Below are positions 1-5,345 of a stretch of 9,638 bases of DNA, piece by piece. Position 1 is the stretch's first letter. Each line of letters opens with the position of its first letter. The stretch spans positions 1-9,638 of the forward strand of contig CANTHI010000099.1 of assembly GCA_947653505.1 (NCBI GenBank). The letters run 5' to 3'. The stretch is from an uncultured Eubacterium sp. Lineage in GTDB: Bacteria > Bacillota_A > Clostridia > Lachnospirales > Lachnospiraceae. Both the position numbers and the translations under genes were made by a program. The notes below the pieces were generated by a model. That model was not told the DNA's origin. It did not search any database and was given only the letters and a program-made list of their open reading frames with translations.

Positions 1-14
1 CTTTCCTGAATCTC

Positions 15-40
15 TGTTCCGGGCTCATTTACCCGGAACA
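15..40. terminator. Perfect 9-bp hairpin, possible terminator
   Basis: TGTTCCGGG at 15-23 is the exact reverse complement of CCCGGAACA at 32-40, with an 8-nt loop. On plus it is followed by a broken T-rich stretch (CTACTTTTACGATTTTATT); on minus there is no T run. It could therefore end a rightward transcript entering from the left of the window. The T tract is poor and the gene it would serve is not visible, so the role is uncertain although the hairpin itself is clear. Confidence 0.45.
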
Positions 41-95
41 ACCTACTTTTACGATTTTATTATGGCTCATTTCATTATCCTAAGTATATAGTTTC

Positions 96-125
96 ATTGT
101 ATATCAGGAAAATCCTATACTTCAA
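96..125 (-). promoter_or_regulatory. Possible leftward promoter
   Basis: On the minus strand TTGAAG (120-125) lies 18 bp from TACAAT (96-101); an alternative -10, TATACA (98-103), has a 16-bp spacer. This would drive a gene left of the window. The surrounding 41-226 stretch is AT-rich with no convincing ORF. It also holds an 8-bp inverted repeat, AACATATT (182-189) and AATATGTT (210-217). The promoter match is moderate, and AT-rich DNA gives such matches by chance. Confidence 0.25.
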
Positions 126-226
126 TCTCATACTATTGCATATGGTGTGTGCAGATTTGTCGAAAAATGAAAAATACCGGAAACATATTACAAAAAAGAC
201 TGAGATCAGAATATGTTACATTTTGG

Positions 227-817
227 CTATACAGATGCCGGGAGTGGGAATCCCTCCTTTATATTTTTCAAAAGACCTGTAAATACCTCTGTAATCATTG
301 AGCTAATTTCAACACCCGTAAAGCGGCACATCCTGGTAGCACAAAGCGTTGCAATGCCGTGCGTATATATCCAAAGGTGATGATATAGTTTTTCAGCCAA
401 AAGCCTGTTTATTCCGTACTCGTCCTGAATTGCCAGGAGAATTTCCTCATAACTTTCCTCTATCAATGGAAGTACGCCTGATAAATCAGTTTTTTGCGAT
501 TGTTCGGTCATAAACAAAAGCTGAAAAAGTTTTGGTTCATTAACAGAAAAAAGAATATATTGTGTTCCTACGCCCTTAAAGGGGTGTTCCTCCTTTAAAC
601 CTTTCACCACATATTCTTTATACACCATTTTGGCAGATTCCATCACAGCCTGCTGAACCTCTTCCATATTTTGAAATACAGTAAAAATCGGTCTTGCTGA
701 GCTGCCGAGGCGTGTTCCCAATTCTCTGGATGTTAAAGCTTCAAATCCATTTGTTTGAACAATCTTTAATGCAGCTTCCGTAATTTCCTCTTTTGTAAAT
801 TTGGCTTTTGGCGGCAT
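227..817 (-). CDS. TetR/AcrR family transcriptional regulator
   Basis: This 196-aa protein has the layout of a TetR-family repressor. An N-terminal helix-turn-helix spans roughly residues 10-50: the EEITEAALKIV helix, then ALTSRELGTRLGSS, with the recognition part running on to IFTVFQNMEEV. A C-terminal helical ligand/dimer domain contains LWIYTHGIATL (about 148-158), typical of the subgroup with a conserved W-x-x-x-H-G segment. The start at 817 was chosen because a GGAAG ribosome binding site lies about 7 nt upstream and the protein then begins just before the first TetR helix; an upstream start at 841 would add 8 residues without a better site. The gene stands alone, with no transporter or enzyme in the same transcript, so its target and ligand cannot be inferred. 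It has its own promoter, with a small palindrome in the spacer that could serve autorepression. Confidence 0.9.
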   Translation of the reverse strand: MPPKAKFTKEEITEAALKIVQTNGFEALTSRELGTRLGSSARPIFTVFQNMEEVQQAVMESAKMVYKEYVVKGLKEEHPFKGVGTQYILFSVNEPKLFQLLFMTEQSQKTDLSGVLPLIEESYEEILLAIQDEYGINRLLAEKLYHHLWIYTHGIATLCATRMCRFTGVEISSMITEVFTGLLKNIKEGFPLPASV

Positions 818-862
818 ATTTTTTCTTCCTTTCTGAAACATTTGTTTTGCATCGCATGATTT

Positions 863-891
863 ATTCTAGTCAGAGTTGTACAAAAAGTCAA
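863..891 (-). promoter_or_regulatory. Sigma-A promoter of the tetR-type gene
   Basis: On minus, TTGACT (886-891) and TAGAAT (863-868) are separated by exactly 17 bp, about 45 nt upstream of the regulator start. The spacer holds the 8-bp palindrome TTGTACAA (876-883), a candidate operator for the regulator itself. The promoter match is good; the operator role is inference. Confidence 0.75.
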
Positions 892-930
892 TAGGCGGCA
901 AAGATTTCTCTCCACCGCCGTGCCGCCTAT
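891..930 (-). terminator. 10-bp hairpin, probable terminator of the queuosine operon
   Basis: ATAGGCGGCA (891-900) and TGCCGCCTAT (921-930) are exact reverse complements around a 20-nt loop. Read on minus the stem is followed directly by TTGACTTTTTG, an imperfect U tract, so it suits termination of queT-queF-queC transcription 93 nt beyond the queC stop. The last stem base is also the first base of the downstream -35 element, so termination and tetR initiation are packed into the same few bases. The plus side has no T run. Confidence 0.6.
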
Positions 931-939
931 GCGTAAATA

Positions 940-1016
940 AGCGGAAACCCCTGATTTTAAGCCATTCCCGCAAGATTTGAAACCATTTACGGGGACTTGT
1001 CAGAAGATTTTCCGCT
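940..1016. other. Nested inverted repeats in the queC 3' region
   Basis: AGCGGAAA (940-947) pairs exactly with TTTCCGCT (1009-1016). Inside these, CTGA (951-954) pairs with TCAG (1000-1003) and CCCG (967-970) with CGGG (990-993), all in register. The result is an interrupted stem of about 77 nt lying just after queC and before the terminator hairpin. It may be 3' UTR structure or the trace of an old repeat or insertion. No coding sense was found in it. Confidence 0.4.
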
Positions 1017-1022
1017 CTAAAA

Positions 1023-1709
1023 TCAATAAAAATAAGGATCTTTTACATGATTCGCTTCAAATGCTTTCTGCCGGTCCATACAGGTCGCGCAGCAGCCGCA
1101 GGGACGGTCTGCCCCTTCATAACAGCTCCAGGTCAGTTCATAAGGGACCTGCAGCCGCAATCCCTCCCTGACAACCTGCGCTTTATTGCATTTGATAAAT
1201 GGCGCCCGGATCGAAAGCTGTCTGCCGCTGCCCTCATATACCGCCTGATGCATACTGTTCAGAAATGCCTCGCTGCAGTCCGGATAAGCGCTCCCCGCAG
1301 CGTCATCCTGATGTGCGCCGTAATAAATACAGCTGCATCCCACAGACAATGCCATACTGGCAGCCGAAGCCAGAAACAGACCGTTCCGGAACGGTACATA
1401 AGTCTCCACCGGCTTTCCATTTTGTTTTTCCAGCTGGTTTGCGTAAGATTCCTTTGGAATCGCTTTCTGCGCATGTGACAGCAGAGGGCAGTCACTGTAC
1501 GCAAACACCGGTGTCAGATCCAGCTCCATTCCTTTCAGACCGTAATACTCCAAAACGTTACGTGCCGCGTCTGCTTCCTTTTGATGCTTCTGTCCATAGA
1601 TCATCGTAAGCGGTACGACATTTTCTATTCCATACTGCTCCACCGCAAGCGCCAGGCACGTCGAGCTGTCCACTCCGCCGCTGAACAATACCATTACTTT
1701 TTCCTTCAT
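1023..1709 (-). CDS. queC: 7-cyano-7-deazaguanine synthase QueC
   Basis: QueC converts 7-carboxy-7-deazaguanine to preQ0 using ammonia and ATP, in the cytoplasmic queuosine pathway. The 228-aa protein starts with the ATP-pyrophosphatase PP-loop SGGVDSST (residues 10-17). It carries the family segment YVPFRNG (104-110) and ends with the zinc site formed by C196, C204, C207 and C210 (CYEGADRPCGCCATC), all intact. The length is normal for the family. The start at 1709 is set by AGGAG six bases upstream and by the PP-loop lying close to the N-terminus; the longer reading to 1745 adds an unlikely tail. It is the last gene of the queT-queF-queC transcript, 82 nt after queF. That gap contains the inverted repeat TGTAAG-CA-CTTACA at 1737-1750. 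QueD and QueE, which make its substrate, are not in the window. Confidence 0.97.
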   Translation of the reverse strand: MKEKVMVLFSGGVDSSTCLALAVEQYGIENVVPLTMIYGQKHQKEADAARNVLEYYGLKGMELDLTPVFAYSDCPLLSHAQKAIPKESYANQLEKQNGKPVETYVPFRNGLFLASAASMALSVGCSCIYYGAHQDDAAGSAYPDCSEAFLNSMHQAVYEGSGRQLSIRAPFIKCNKAQVVREGLRLQVPYELTWSCYEGADRPCGCCATCMDRQKAFEANHVKDPYFY

Positions 1710-1736
1710 CTGCACTCCTTCCTGTCTGTCAGAAAC

Positions 1737-1750
1737 TGTAAGCACTTACA
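1737..1750. repeat. Inverted repeat between queF and queC
   Basis: TGTAAG and CTTACA flank a 2-bp centre, 27 nt before the queC start codon. A 2-nt loop cannot form a normal hairpin, so if it means anything it is more likely a protein-binding palindrome than RNA structure. A 6+6 repeat can occur by chance. Confidence 0.25.
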
Positions 1751-1791
1751 ATTCCTGATATCGGACTTCCAGACGCACTGTGATATCCGCT

Positions 1792-2289
1792 TTAACGGTT
1801 ATCGACCGTTTCCGGATACAGATCATGATGCGTCAGCCGTTCAAATGCAACCTGTTCCCAGCAGGTACCAGACTTTCCATAATTACAGTACGGATCAATG
1901 GAAATCCCACCACGCGGCGTAAACTTGCCCCAGACTTCAATGTATTTTGGATCCATCAGACGAATCAGATCCTTCATAATAATATTTACACAATCCTCAT
2001 GAAAATCGCCATGATTGCGGAAGCTGAACAGATAAAGCTTTAACGATTTGCTCTCTACCATTTTCTGTCCCGGTACATAGGAAATATAAATCGTGGCAAA
2101 ATCCGGCTGTCCGGTCATCGGACAAAGACTCGTAAACTCCGGACAATTAAATTTTACAAAATAATCATTGTCCGGATGCTTATTCGGAAAAGTTTCCAAC
2201 ACTTCAGGCGCATAACCGGTCCGGTAACAAGTCTTCTGGTTTCCCAAAAGTGTAATATCCTTTAATTCTTCCTGTGTTCTCCCCTGCAT
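1792..2289 (-). CDS. queF: NADPH-dependent preQ0 reductase QueF
   Basis: QueF reduces the nitrile of preQ0 to the aminomethyl group of preQ1 with two NADPH. The 165-aa length fits the short, unimodular (Bacillus-type) form. Diagnostic elements are all present: catalytic C56 and D63 in [13 protein letters not shown], the NADPH-binding QueF motif ESKSLKLY (79-86), and FHE (96-98), whose glutamate contacts substrate. The start at 2289 follows an AAAGGAG site by about 7 nt; a second in-frame ATG at 2307 lacks a comparable site. The gene sits 36 nt after queT and upstream of queC in one transcript. A 6-bp hairpin (1794-1799 with 1805-1810) covers its last codons. It is not followed by a U tract, so it may affect mRNA stability or coupling rather than termination. 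Confidence 0.97.
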   Translation of the reverse strand: MQGRTQEELKDITLLGNQKTCYRTGYAPEVLETFPNKHPDNDYFVKFNCPEFTSLCPMTGQPDFATIYISYVPGQKMVESKSLKLYLFSFRNHGDFHEDCVNIIMKDLIRLMDPKYIEVWGKFTPRGGISIDPYCNYGKSGTCWEQVAFERLTHHDLYPETVDNR

Positions 2290-2325
2290 CTTAATCTCCT
2301 TTCTCATGATCTGCACGACCTGCTG

Positions 2326-2832
2326 TTACGCTTCTCCTGCCTTTCTGACCGCACCTTTCGACAACCGCTCCAGTGCTTTTAAAAGCAGCACGCCACAGAC
2401 CGCCGGTATGGCCTGTCCGATACACAGACTGCCCGCCAGCGGCAGATACGGAAGCCGTAGCAGATAAGACAGCCAGACGGATACGCCAAATCCCGGCACC
2501 AGTACAATCGGAACTGCCACCAGCAAACGGTTCCAGCGCAGCCTGCGGATACAGACGATCAGGAAGGACGTAGCCATGCCTACCAGGCATCCCCCGCACA
2601 TGTCCAGAATACCCAGACCTCCAAACAGCATATTTGCGATGAAATTCGCGAGACCAAGCGGTAAAACCAGGAACGGAAACAGGTAAGAAAGAGCATACAA
2701 TGCCGTAGCAATCCGGATCTGATATGCTCCAAAAGAAAAACTCTGAGTAAAGTACAGCACTGTTACATACAATGCGATTATCATGGCAGACGCTGTAAGC
2801 TTCTGCACCCTGCTCATATCTTTATTCACCAT
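2326..2832 (-). CDS. queT: QueT-type queuosine precursor transporter (ECF S component)
   Basis: This 168-aa hydrophobic protein belongs to the QueT family, the substrate-binding S component that works with the shared ECF energy module to import queuosine precursors. Five or six membrane segments can be seen (about residues 11-30, 43-60, 61-78, 80-95, 102-122 and 133-152). Family-like features are GAYQIRIATAL near 35-45 and GLANFIANMLFGG (60-72) followed by the aspartate of GILDMCGG. In the QueT proteins I recall, the first motif usually reads RISEAL or similar; the glutamate is replaced here by threonine, which may bear on substrate choice. The start at 2832 follows GGAGG by 9-10 nt. It is the first gene of the queT-queF-queC transcript and directly follows a preQ1 riboswitch candidate, which supports the function. 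The EcfA/EcfT partners are not in the window. Confidence 0.88.
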   Translation of the reverse strand: MVNKDMSRVQKLTASAMIIALYVTVLYFTQSFSFGAYQIRIATALYALSYLFPFLVLPLGLANFIANMLFGGLGILDMCGGCLVGMATSFLIVCIRRLRWNRLLVAVPIVLVPGFGVSVWLSYLLRLPYLPLAGSLCIGQAIPAVCGVLLLKALERLSKGAVRKAGEA

Positions 2833-2841
2833 AATCGTTCA

Positions 2842-2938
2842 CCTCCAAACAGATTCCCAACAACTGATTTGCTATATCGTTGTCCCTAGTTTTGTTTAAC
2901 GACAGGATGGTCCCGAACTGTCAATTCCATTTTGGAAG
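2842..2938 (-). promoter_or_regulatory. Possible Shine-Dalgarno sequestering pair in the queT leader
   Basis: The queT Shine-Dalgarno region UUUGGAGG (minus; plus 2842-2849) can pair with CUUCCAAA (plus 2931-2938), giving 8 bp with one G-U pair. The second segment lies upstream of the aptamer, so the pairing would enclose the whole riboswitch. It competes with a local hairpin, TTCCA-AAA-TGGAA, formed by the same segment. The pairing is seen in the sequence; its use as an expression platform is inference. Confidence 0.35.
2884..2922 (-). ncRNA. preQ1-I riboswitch aptamer
   Basis: Read on minus, stem GACAG/CTGTC (2918-2922 and 2901-2905) encloses a 12-nt loop, UUCGGGACCAUC, followed by an A-rich tail, GUUAAACAAAACUAGGG. 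The form matches the preQ1-I class: 5-bp P1, a loop starting UU, a cytosine immediately before the 3' P1 strand (the preQ1-pairing position), and a CAAAAC-type tail. A loop C-x-x-G can pair with tail C-x-x-G to make the pseudoknot (C with G and G with C; the middle positions are weak). The tail closely resembles that of the Thermoanaerobacter aptamer. It lies 34 nt upstream of the queT Shine-Dalgarno site in a promoter-driven leader. No U-tract terminator follows, so control is probably translational. Classes II and III fit less well. Confidence 0.78.
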
Positions 2939-2964
2939 CTGTGCTGCCTTTGGCAGACGTGGAA

Positions 2965-2993
2965 AGTATACCATATGATAGAAAAGAATACAA
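2965..2993 (-). promoter_or_regulatory. Sigma-A promoter of the queT-queF-queC operon
   Basis: On minus, TTGTAT (2988-2993) and TATACT (2965-2970) are separated by exactly 17 bp. The predicted start is near 2958, giving a leader of about 125 nt. The RNA would begin almost directly with a 5-bp hairpin, CTGCC-AAA-GGCAG (2944-2956), which could protect its 5' end. The promoter sits only 32 bp after the histidine kinase stop, with no terminator between, so read-through from the two-component genes is possible. Confidence 0.75.
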
Positions 2994-3025
2994 GCTTTTA
3001 TTTCATGGCTCCGCCGATTGCTCCA

Positions 3026-3955
3026 TTACCTTCTCAGAAAAAAGGAAAACGTACTCCCTCTCCCCACCGCAGATGCCACCCTGATATACCCGTTCTGTGC
3101 CTTCGCAACCTCTCGCGCCAGATACAGCCCGATACCCACCCCTCTTTCCTCACCTGCAGCCGCAGTACGATAAAATCTGGTAAAAATACTGCCCTGCTCT
3201 TCTTCCGGGATGCCGATGCCGGTATCTGTTACATCAATACACAAAAACATCGTATAAATCCGGACACGGACAGCCACTGCCCCGCCTTGCGGCGTGTACT
3301 TCATGGCATTGTCCACAAGATTGGCCACCGCCTCAATCGTCCATTTCCGGTCAAATACCGCCTGCTGTGAAGAGTCTTCCACTTCGAACCGGAGCTTTCT
3401 GACGGATGCTTTTAAACAAAACTGCTGCCTTAGCGCGTTTAAAATACTGTCAATGCCCTGCCGCTTTGGACGTACGGAAATGATTCCGGTCTCAAGACGT
3501 GACAGCTTTACGAGCGAGCGGATTAAAAAATCCAGTTCCTCCATCTGCCCGATGATGACCTGTACGGCCTGCCCTGCCTGCGGATCGTCATCTTCCCCCG
3601 CCAGCTGCTCCGTTAACAGCTGGGTGTACAGCATAATATTTGAGACCGGTGTGGCTGCCTGATGGGCGATATCTGAGATCAGGCGCTGCATGCTTTCTTT
3701 TTGCTGCACGATCTCGCGATAAGCTGTCTGGCTGTCGCACAAATACCGCCACATACTGTTTTCAATGGCCGATACCGGTGTCTCGTCCAGCTGCCGGTCC
3801 TCAAATGTTTTGTCAACCGCTTCGTCGAGCATCTTTTGCAGGCGGCTGCACAGCCTTTTTTCCCTGCCCCTAAAATAAAAAAACATCCAGACACAGCAAA
3901 GACACAGCGCCGCCATGACAGAAAGACACAGGGGAATCAGTTCCTGTACCTTCAT
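3026..3955 (-). CDS. Sensor histidine kinase with one membrane segment
   Basis: This 309-aa membrane sensor kinase pairs with the adjacent OmpR-type regulator. It has a single N-terminal hydrophobic segment (about residues 5-28) and then a basic cytoplasmic start (RGREKR). There is no extracytoplasmic loop and no clear HAMP or PAS domain. The dimerisation/phosphoacceptor box is SDIAHQAATPVSN with H98. The ATPase part shows N box ANLVDNAMKY (211-220), G1 DTGIGIP (244-250), F box FTRFYR (258-263) and G2 GVGIGLYLA (272-280), so it looks catalytically complete. Its start ATG overlaps the regulator stop as ATGA, implying translational coupling, with GGGGA just upstream. In Clostridia, such short kinases often sit beside ABC transporters and sense through them; none is visible here, so the signal is unknown. 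Confidence 0.93.
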   Translation of the reverse strand: MKVQELIPLCLSVMAALCLCCVWMFFYFRGREKRLCSRLQKMLDEAVDKTFEDRQLDETPVSAIENSMWRYLCDSQTAYREIVQQKESMQRLISDIAHQAATPVSNIMLYTQLLTEQLAGEDDDPQAGQAVQVIIGQMEELDFLIRSLVKLSRLETGIISVRPKRQGIDSILNALRQQFCLKASVRKLRFEVEDSSQQAVFDRKWTIEAVANLVDNAMKYTPQGGAVAVRVRIYTMFLCIDVTDTGIGIPEEEQGSIFTRFYRTAAAGEERGVGIGLYLAREVAKAQNGYIRVASAVGRGSTFSFFLRR

Positions 3956-4626
3956 AGGTCCCCCTGCCACATATAGCCAATCCCATATACGGTCTTAATA
4001 AAATCTGCCTGTTCTGTACTGTTGTCCAGCTTTCTTCTCAGCCGGTTCAGAGCAACCGTCAGTGCGTGTTCATCCACATATTCCGATTCCCCGGGCCATG
4101 CAGCGTCGATTAATCCGGCACGGGAAACGCTGCGCCCTTTATTTTCAGTCAGGCAGCGCAGCAGCCGCTGTTCCGTTTTACTCAGATCCAGCTGCCGGCC
4201 CTGGTACAGATACTCCATCTTTCCAAAATCAAAGCAAAAATCCCCATCCCGGAATACTTCTGCCCTGCTTTTTTCCGCACGCAGCTGTACATCGACTCTT
4301 GCGCGCAGTACCATCAGGCTGAAAGGCTTGGTGATGTAGTCATCCGCTCCCATCTCCAGCCCCGTTACAATATCCATCTCCATACTGTTGGCTGTCAGCA
4401 GGATAATGGGAATCCCACTTTCCCTGCGGACCTGTGCCAGATAGTCTGTCCCACTGCCATCCGCAAAATTTACATCCAGAATCAGCAGGTCAAACTGCTG
4501 TACGCAAAACTCTTCTCTGGCAGATTTTAAGGAAAACGCCTGTGCACAGGCATAGTCCTTACGGAGAGCTATTTTTATCCCGTCACTCAGCTTCCTGTCA
4601 TCTTCTATAATTAAAATTCTTTTCAT
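3952..4626 (-). CDS. OmpR/PhoB-family response regulator
   Basis: This 224-aa two-domain regulator accepts phosphate from the adjacent kinase and binds DNA. The receiver domain (about 1-115) shows acidic residues D9/D10, phosphoacceptor D51 (LILDVNFADG), T78 and K100 (DYITKPF), all intact. The C-terminal winged helix (about 125-224) contains LDLSKTEQRLL, the recognition stretch DEHALTVALNRLRRKL and the terminal hairpin KTVYGIGYMW, which marks the OmpR class. The start at 4626 follows AAGGAG by 7 nt. It is the first gene of a two-gene transcript with a good promoter about 80 nt upstream. Direct repeats next to that promoter may be its own binding site. No candidate target operon is adjacent other than the divergent HTH gene and the downstream que operon. 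Confidence 0.95.
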   Translation of the reverse strand: MKRILIIEDDRKLSDGIKIALRKDYACAQAFSLKSAREEFCVQQFDLLILDVNFADGSGTDYLAQVRRESGIPIILLTANSMEMDIVTGLEMGADDYITKPFSLMVLRARVDVQLRAEKSRAEVFRDGDFCFDFGKMEYLYQGRQLDLSKTEQRLLRCLTENKGRSVSRAGLIDAAWPGESEYVDEHALTVALNRLRRKLDNSTEQADFIKTVYGIGYMWQGDL

Positions 4627-4708
4627 GATTCTCTCCTTATCGCCGGATCATCCTGCGCAGGTTTCTCCTGTTTTCCTGACAGGCCGGACACATCTGCTAC
4701 CATTTAAG

Positions 4709-4737
4709 AGAATAGCATGTCCGCTGCTGAATTTCAA
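4709..4737 (-). promoter_or_regulatory. Sigma-A promoter of the two-component operon
   Basis: On minus, TTGAAA (4732-4737) and TATTCT (4709-4714) have a 17-bp spacer. The predicted leader is about 75 nt and contains short self-complementary pieces (CCTGT with ACAGG, CCTGCGCAGG) that could fold. No riboswitch class was recognised in it. Confidence 0.7.
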
Positions 4738-4740
4738 GTA

Positions 4741-4755
4741 TCTGTATGTCTGTAT
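4741..4755 (-). promoter_or_regulatory. Direct repeat upstream of the two-component promoter
   Basis: TCTGTAT occurs at 4741-4747 and again at 4749-4755 (ATACAGA twice on minus), ending 3 bp upstream of the -35 element. OmpR-type regulators bind direct repeats, and the position suits autoregulation. The 8-bp period is shorter than the 10-11 bp usual for this family, so the assignment is tentative. Confidence 0.3.
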
Positions 4756-4884
4756 ATCACTTTTGCATGATTATATGCTTGTTTTCTGCCGCCAGTGTCA
4801 CTACACGAACACTATCTTTCTTCCAGTTTTGCACAGATAATAAAAGAGGTACAAGTACGATTCAGATAAAAGGACTGGTAAAAT

Positions 4885-5097
4885 ATGATTACATATGACC
4901 GTCTTTGGGAAACGATGAAAGAAAAAGGAATTACGCAATACGATCTGTACACGCATTATCACGTGAACCGTTCACAGATCAACCGGTTAAGACACAACCA
5001 GAACGTGGAAGTCAACACCATAGATAAGCTGTGTAATATTCTGCAGTGTAATGTCAATGATATCATGGAGCATATTGATGACGACAACTTTTTCTGA
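4885..5097 (+). CDS. Small Cro/C1-type helix-turn-helix protein
   Basis: This 70-aa protein is almost entirely one XRE-like DNA-binding domain. The core is ITQYDLYTHYHVNRSQINRLRH (about 16-37), followed by the helices VEVNTIDKLCNILQCNVNDIMEHI typical of the compact YozG-like group, and an acidic tail, DDDNFF. The start at 4885 follows an AAAGGA element about 10 nt upstream, a slightly long spacing. It is the only clear plus-strand gene, divergent from the two-component operon across 258 bp. A convincing -35/-10 pair was not found; GATAAT at 4836-4841 is the best -10 but lacks a matching -35. GTAC-AA-GTAC (4849-4858) could be an operator. There is no toxin or phage neighbour, so its role is unknown. 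Confidence 0.85.
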   Translation: MITYDRLWETMKEKGITQYDLYTHYHVNRSQINRLRHNQNVEVNTIDKLCNILQCNVNDIMEHIDDDNFF

Positions 5098-5127
5098 ACA
5101 CAGACCGTACCCCATGCAAAGCAAAAA

Positions 5128-5162
5128 CGTGTCTGAAGACAGTCTCCCTGTCCTCAGACACG
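5128..5162 (-). terminator. Strong hairpin terminator for leftward transcription
   Basis: Two 15-nt arms (5128-5142 and 5148-5162) pair with one A-C mismatch: CGTGTCTGA with TCAGACACG and GACAG with CTGTC, around loop TCTCC. On minus the stem is followed by TTTTTGC, so it is an intrinsic terminator for RNA coming from the sugar cluster, 184 nt past the dehydrogenase stop. On plus no T run follows, so it is a poor terminator for the HTH gene, though the hairpin could still cap its 3' end. Confidence 0.75.
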
Positions 5163-5345
5163 CCTGCAGCATGCTGGAAATATCAGATTTCAATGTTTTA
5201 CAGTGTCGCAGCCACGACACCGCGAATCGTTTTCAATCACTCAGGCTACACAATACTTCCAGATAGTTTCCAACACCTGCAGCTATATCATGCTCCCAAA
5301 TATTTTTCATACCGTCATATACAGTATACTCCCGTATATTTTTCC
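5163..5345 (-). other. Structured intergenic element between dehydrogenase and terminator
   Basis: This 183-bp stretch is longer than a usual 3' UTR and contains a perfect 6-bp hairpin, GTGTCG-cagcca-CGACAC (5203-5220), the 10-bp palindrome CAGCATGCTG (5167-5176), the palindrome AGTATACT (5323-5330) and a micro-ORF. It could be a 3' UTR-derived small RNA ended by the adjacent terminator, a dispersed repeat, or the remnant of a lost gene. The sequence alone does not decide among these. Confidence 0.4.
5233..5310 (-). CDS. Possible 25-aa micro-ORF or gene remnant
   Basis: An ATG at 5310 opens a 25-codon frame beginning MKNIWEHDIAAGVGNYL and stopping at 5233. The same frame stays open upstream almost to the dehydrogenase stop, with no further ATG. 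The composition is protein-like rather than random, but there is no clear Shine-Dalgarno site (GGGAG is about 17 nt upstream). It may therefore be the tail of a decayed gene or part of a repeated element rather than a translated peptide. I do not recognise the family. Confidence 0.25.
   Translation of the reverse strand: MKNIWEHDIAAGVGNYLEVLCSLSD

Noticed and set aside
97..282. A 61-codon plus-strand frame overlapping the end of the TetR-type gene
   Set aside because: It has no convincing ribosome binding site, lies in AT-rich DNA and its 3' part is antisense to the regulator; nothing supports translation.
1047..1609. Overlapping open frames on plus opposite queC
   Set aside because: They run antisense to intact queC, have no plausible ribosome binding sites and encode no recognisable domain.
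2860..2922. preQ1-II or preQ1-III riboswitch in the queT leader
   Set aside because: A short P1 with a 12-nt loop and a CAAAAC-type tail fits preQ1-I directly; the extra hairpin downstream could suggest class II or III, but their other signature pairings were not found.
5128..5162. Terminator for the plus-strand HTH gene
   Set aside because: There is no T run on the plus side of the hairpin; the T run lies on the minus side, matching the dehydrogenase transcript.
4987..5220. A 77-codon minus-strand frame opposite the small HTH gene
   Set aside because: It runs through the terminator hairpin and antisense to the HTH gene, so it is most likely a chance frame.
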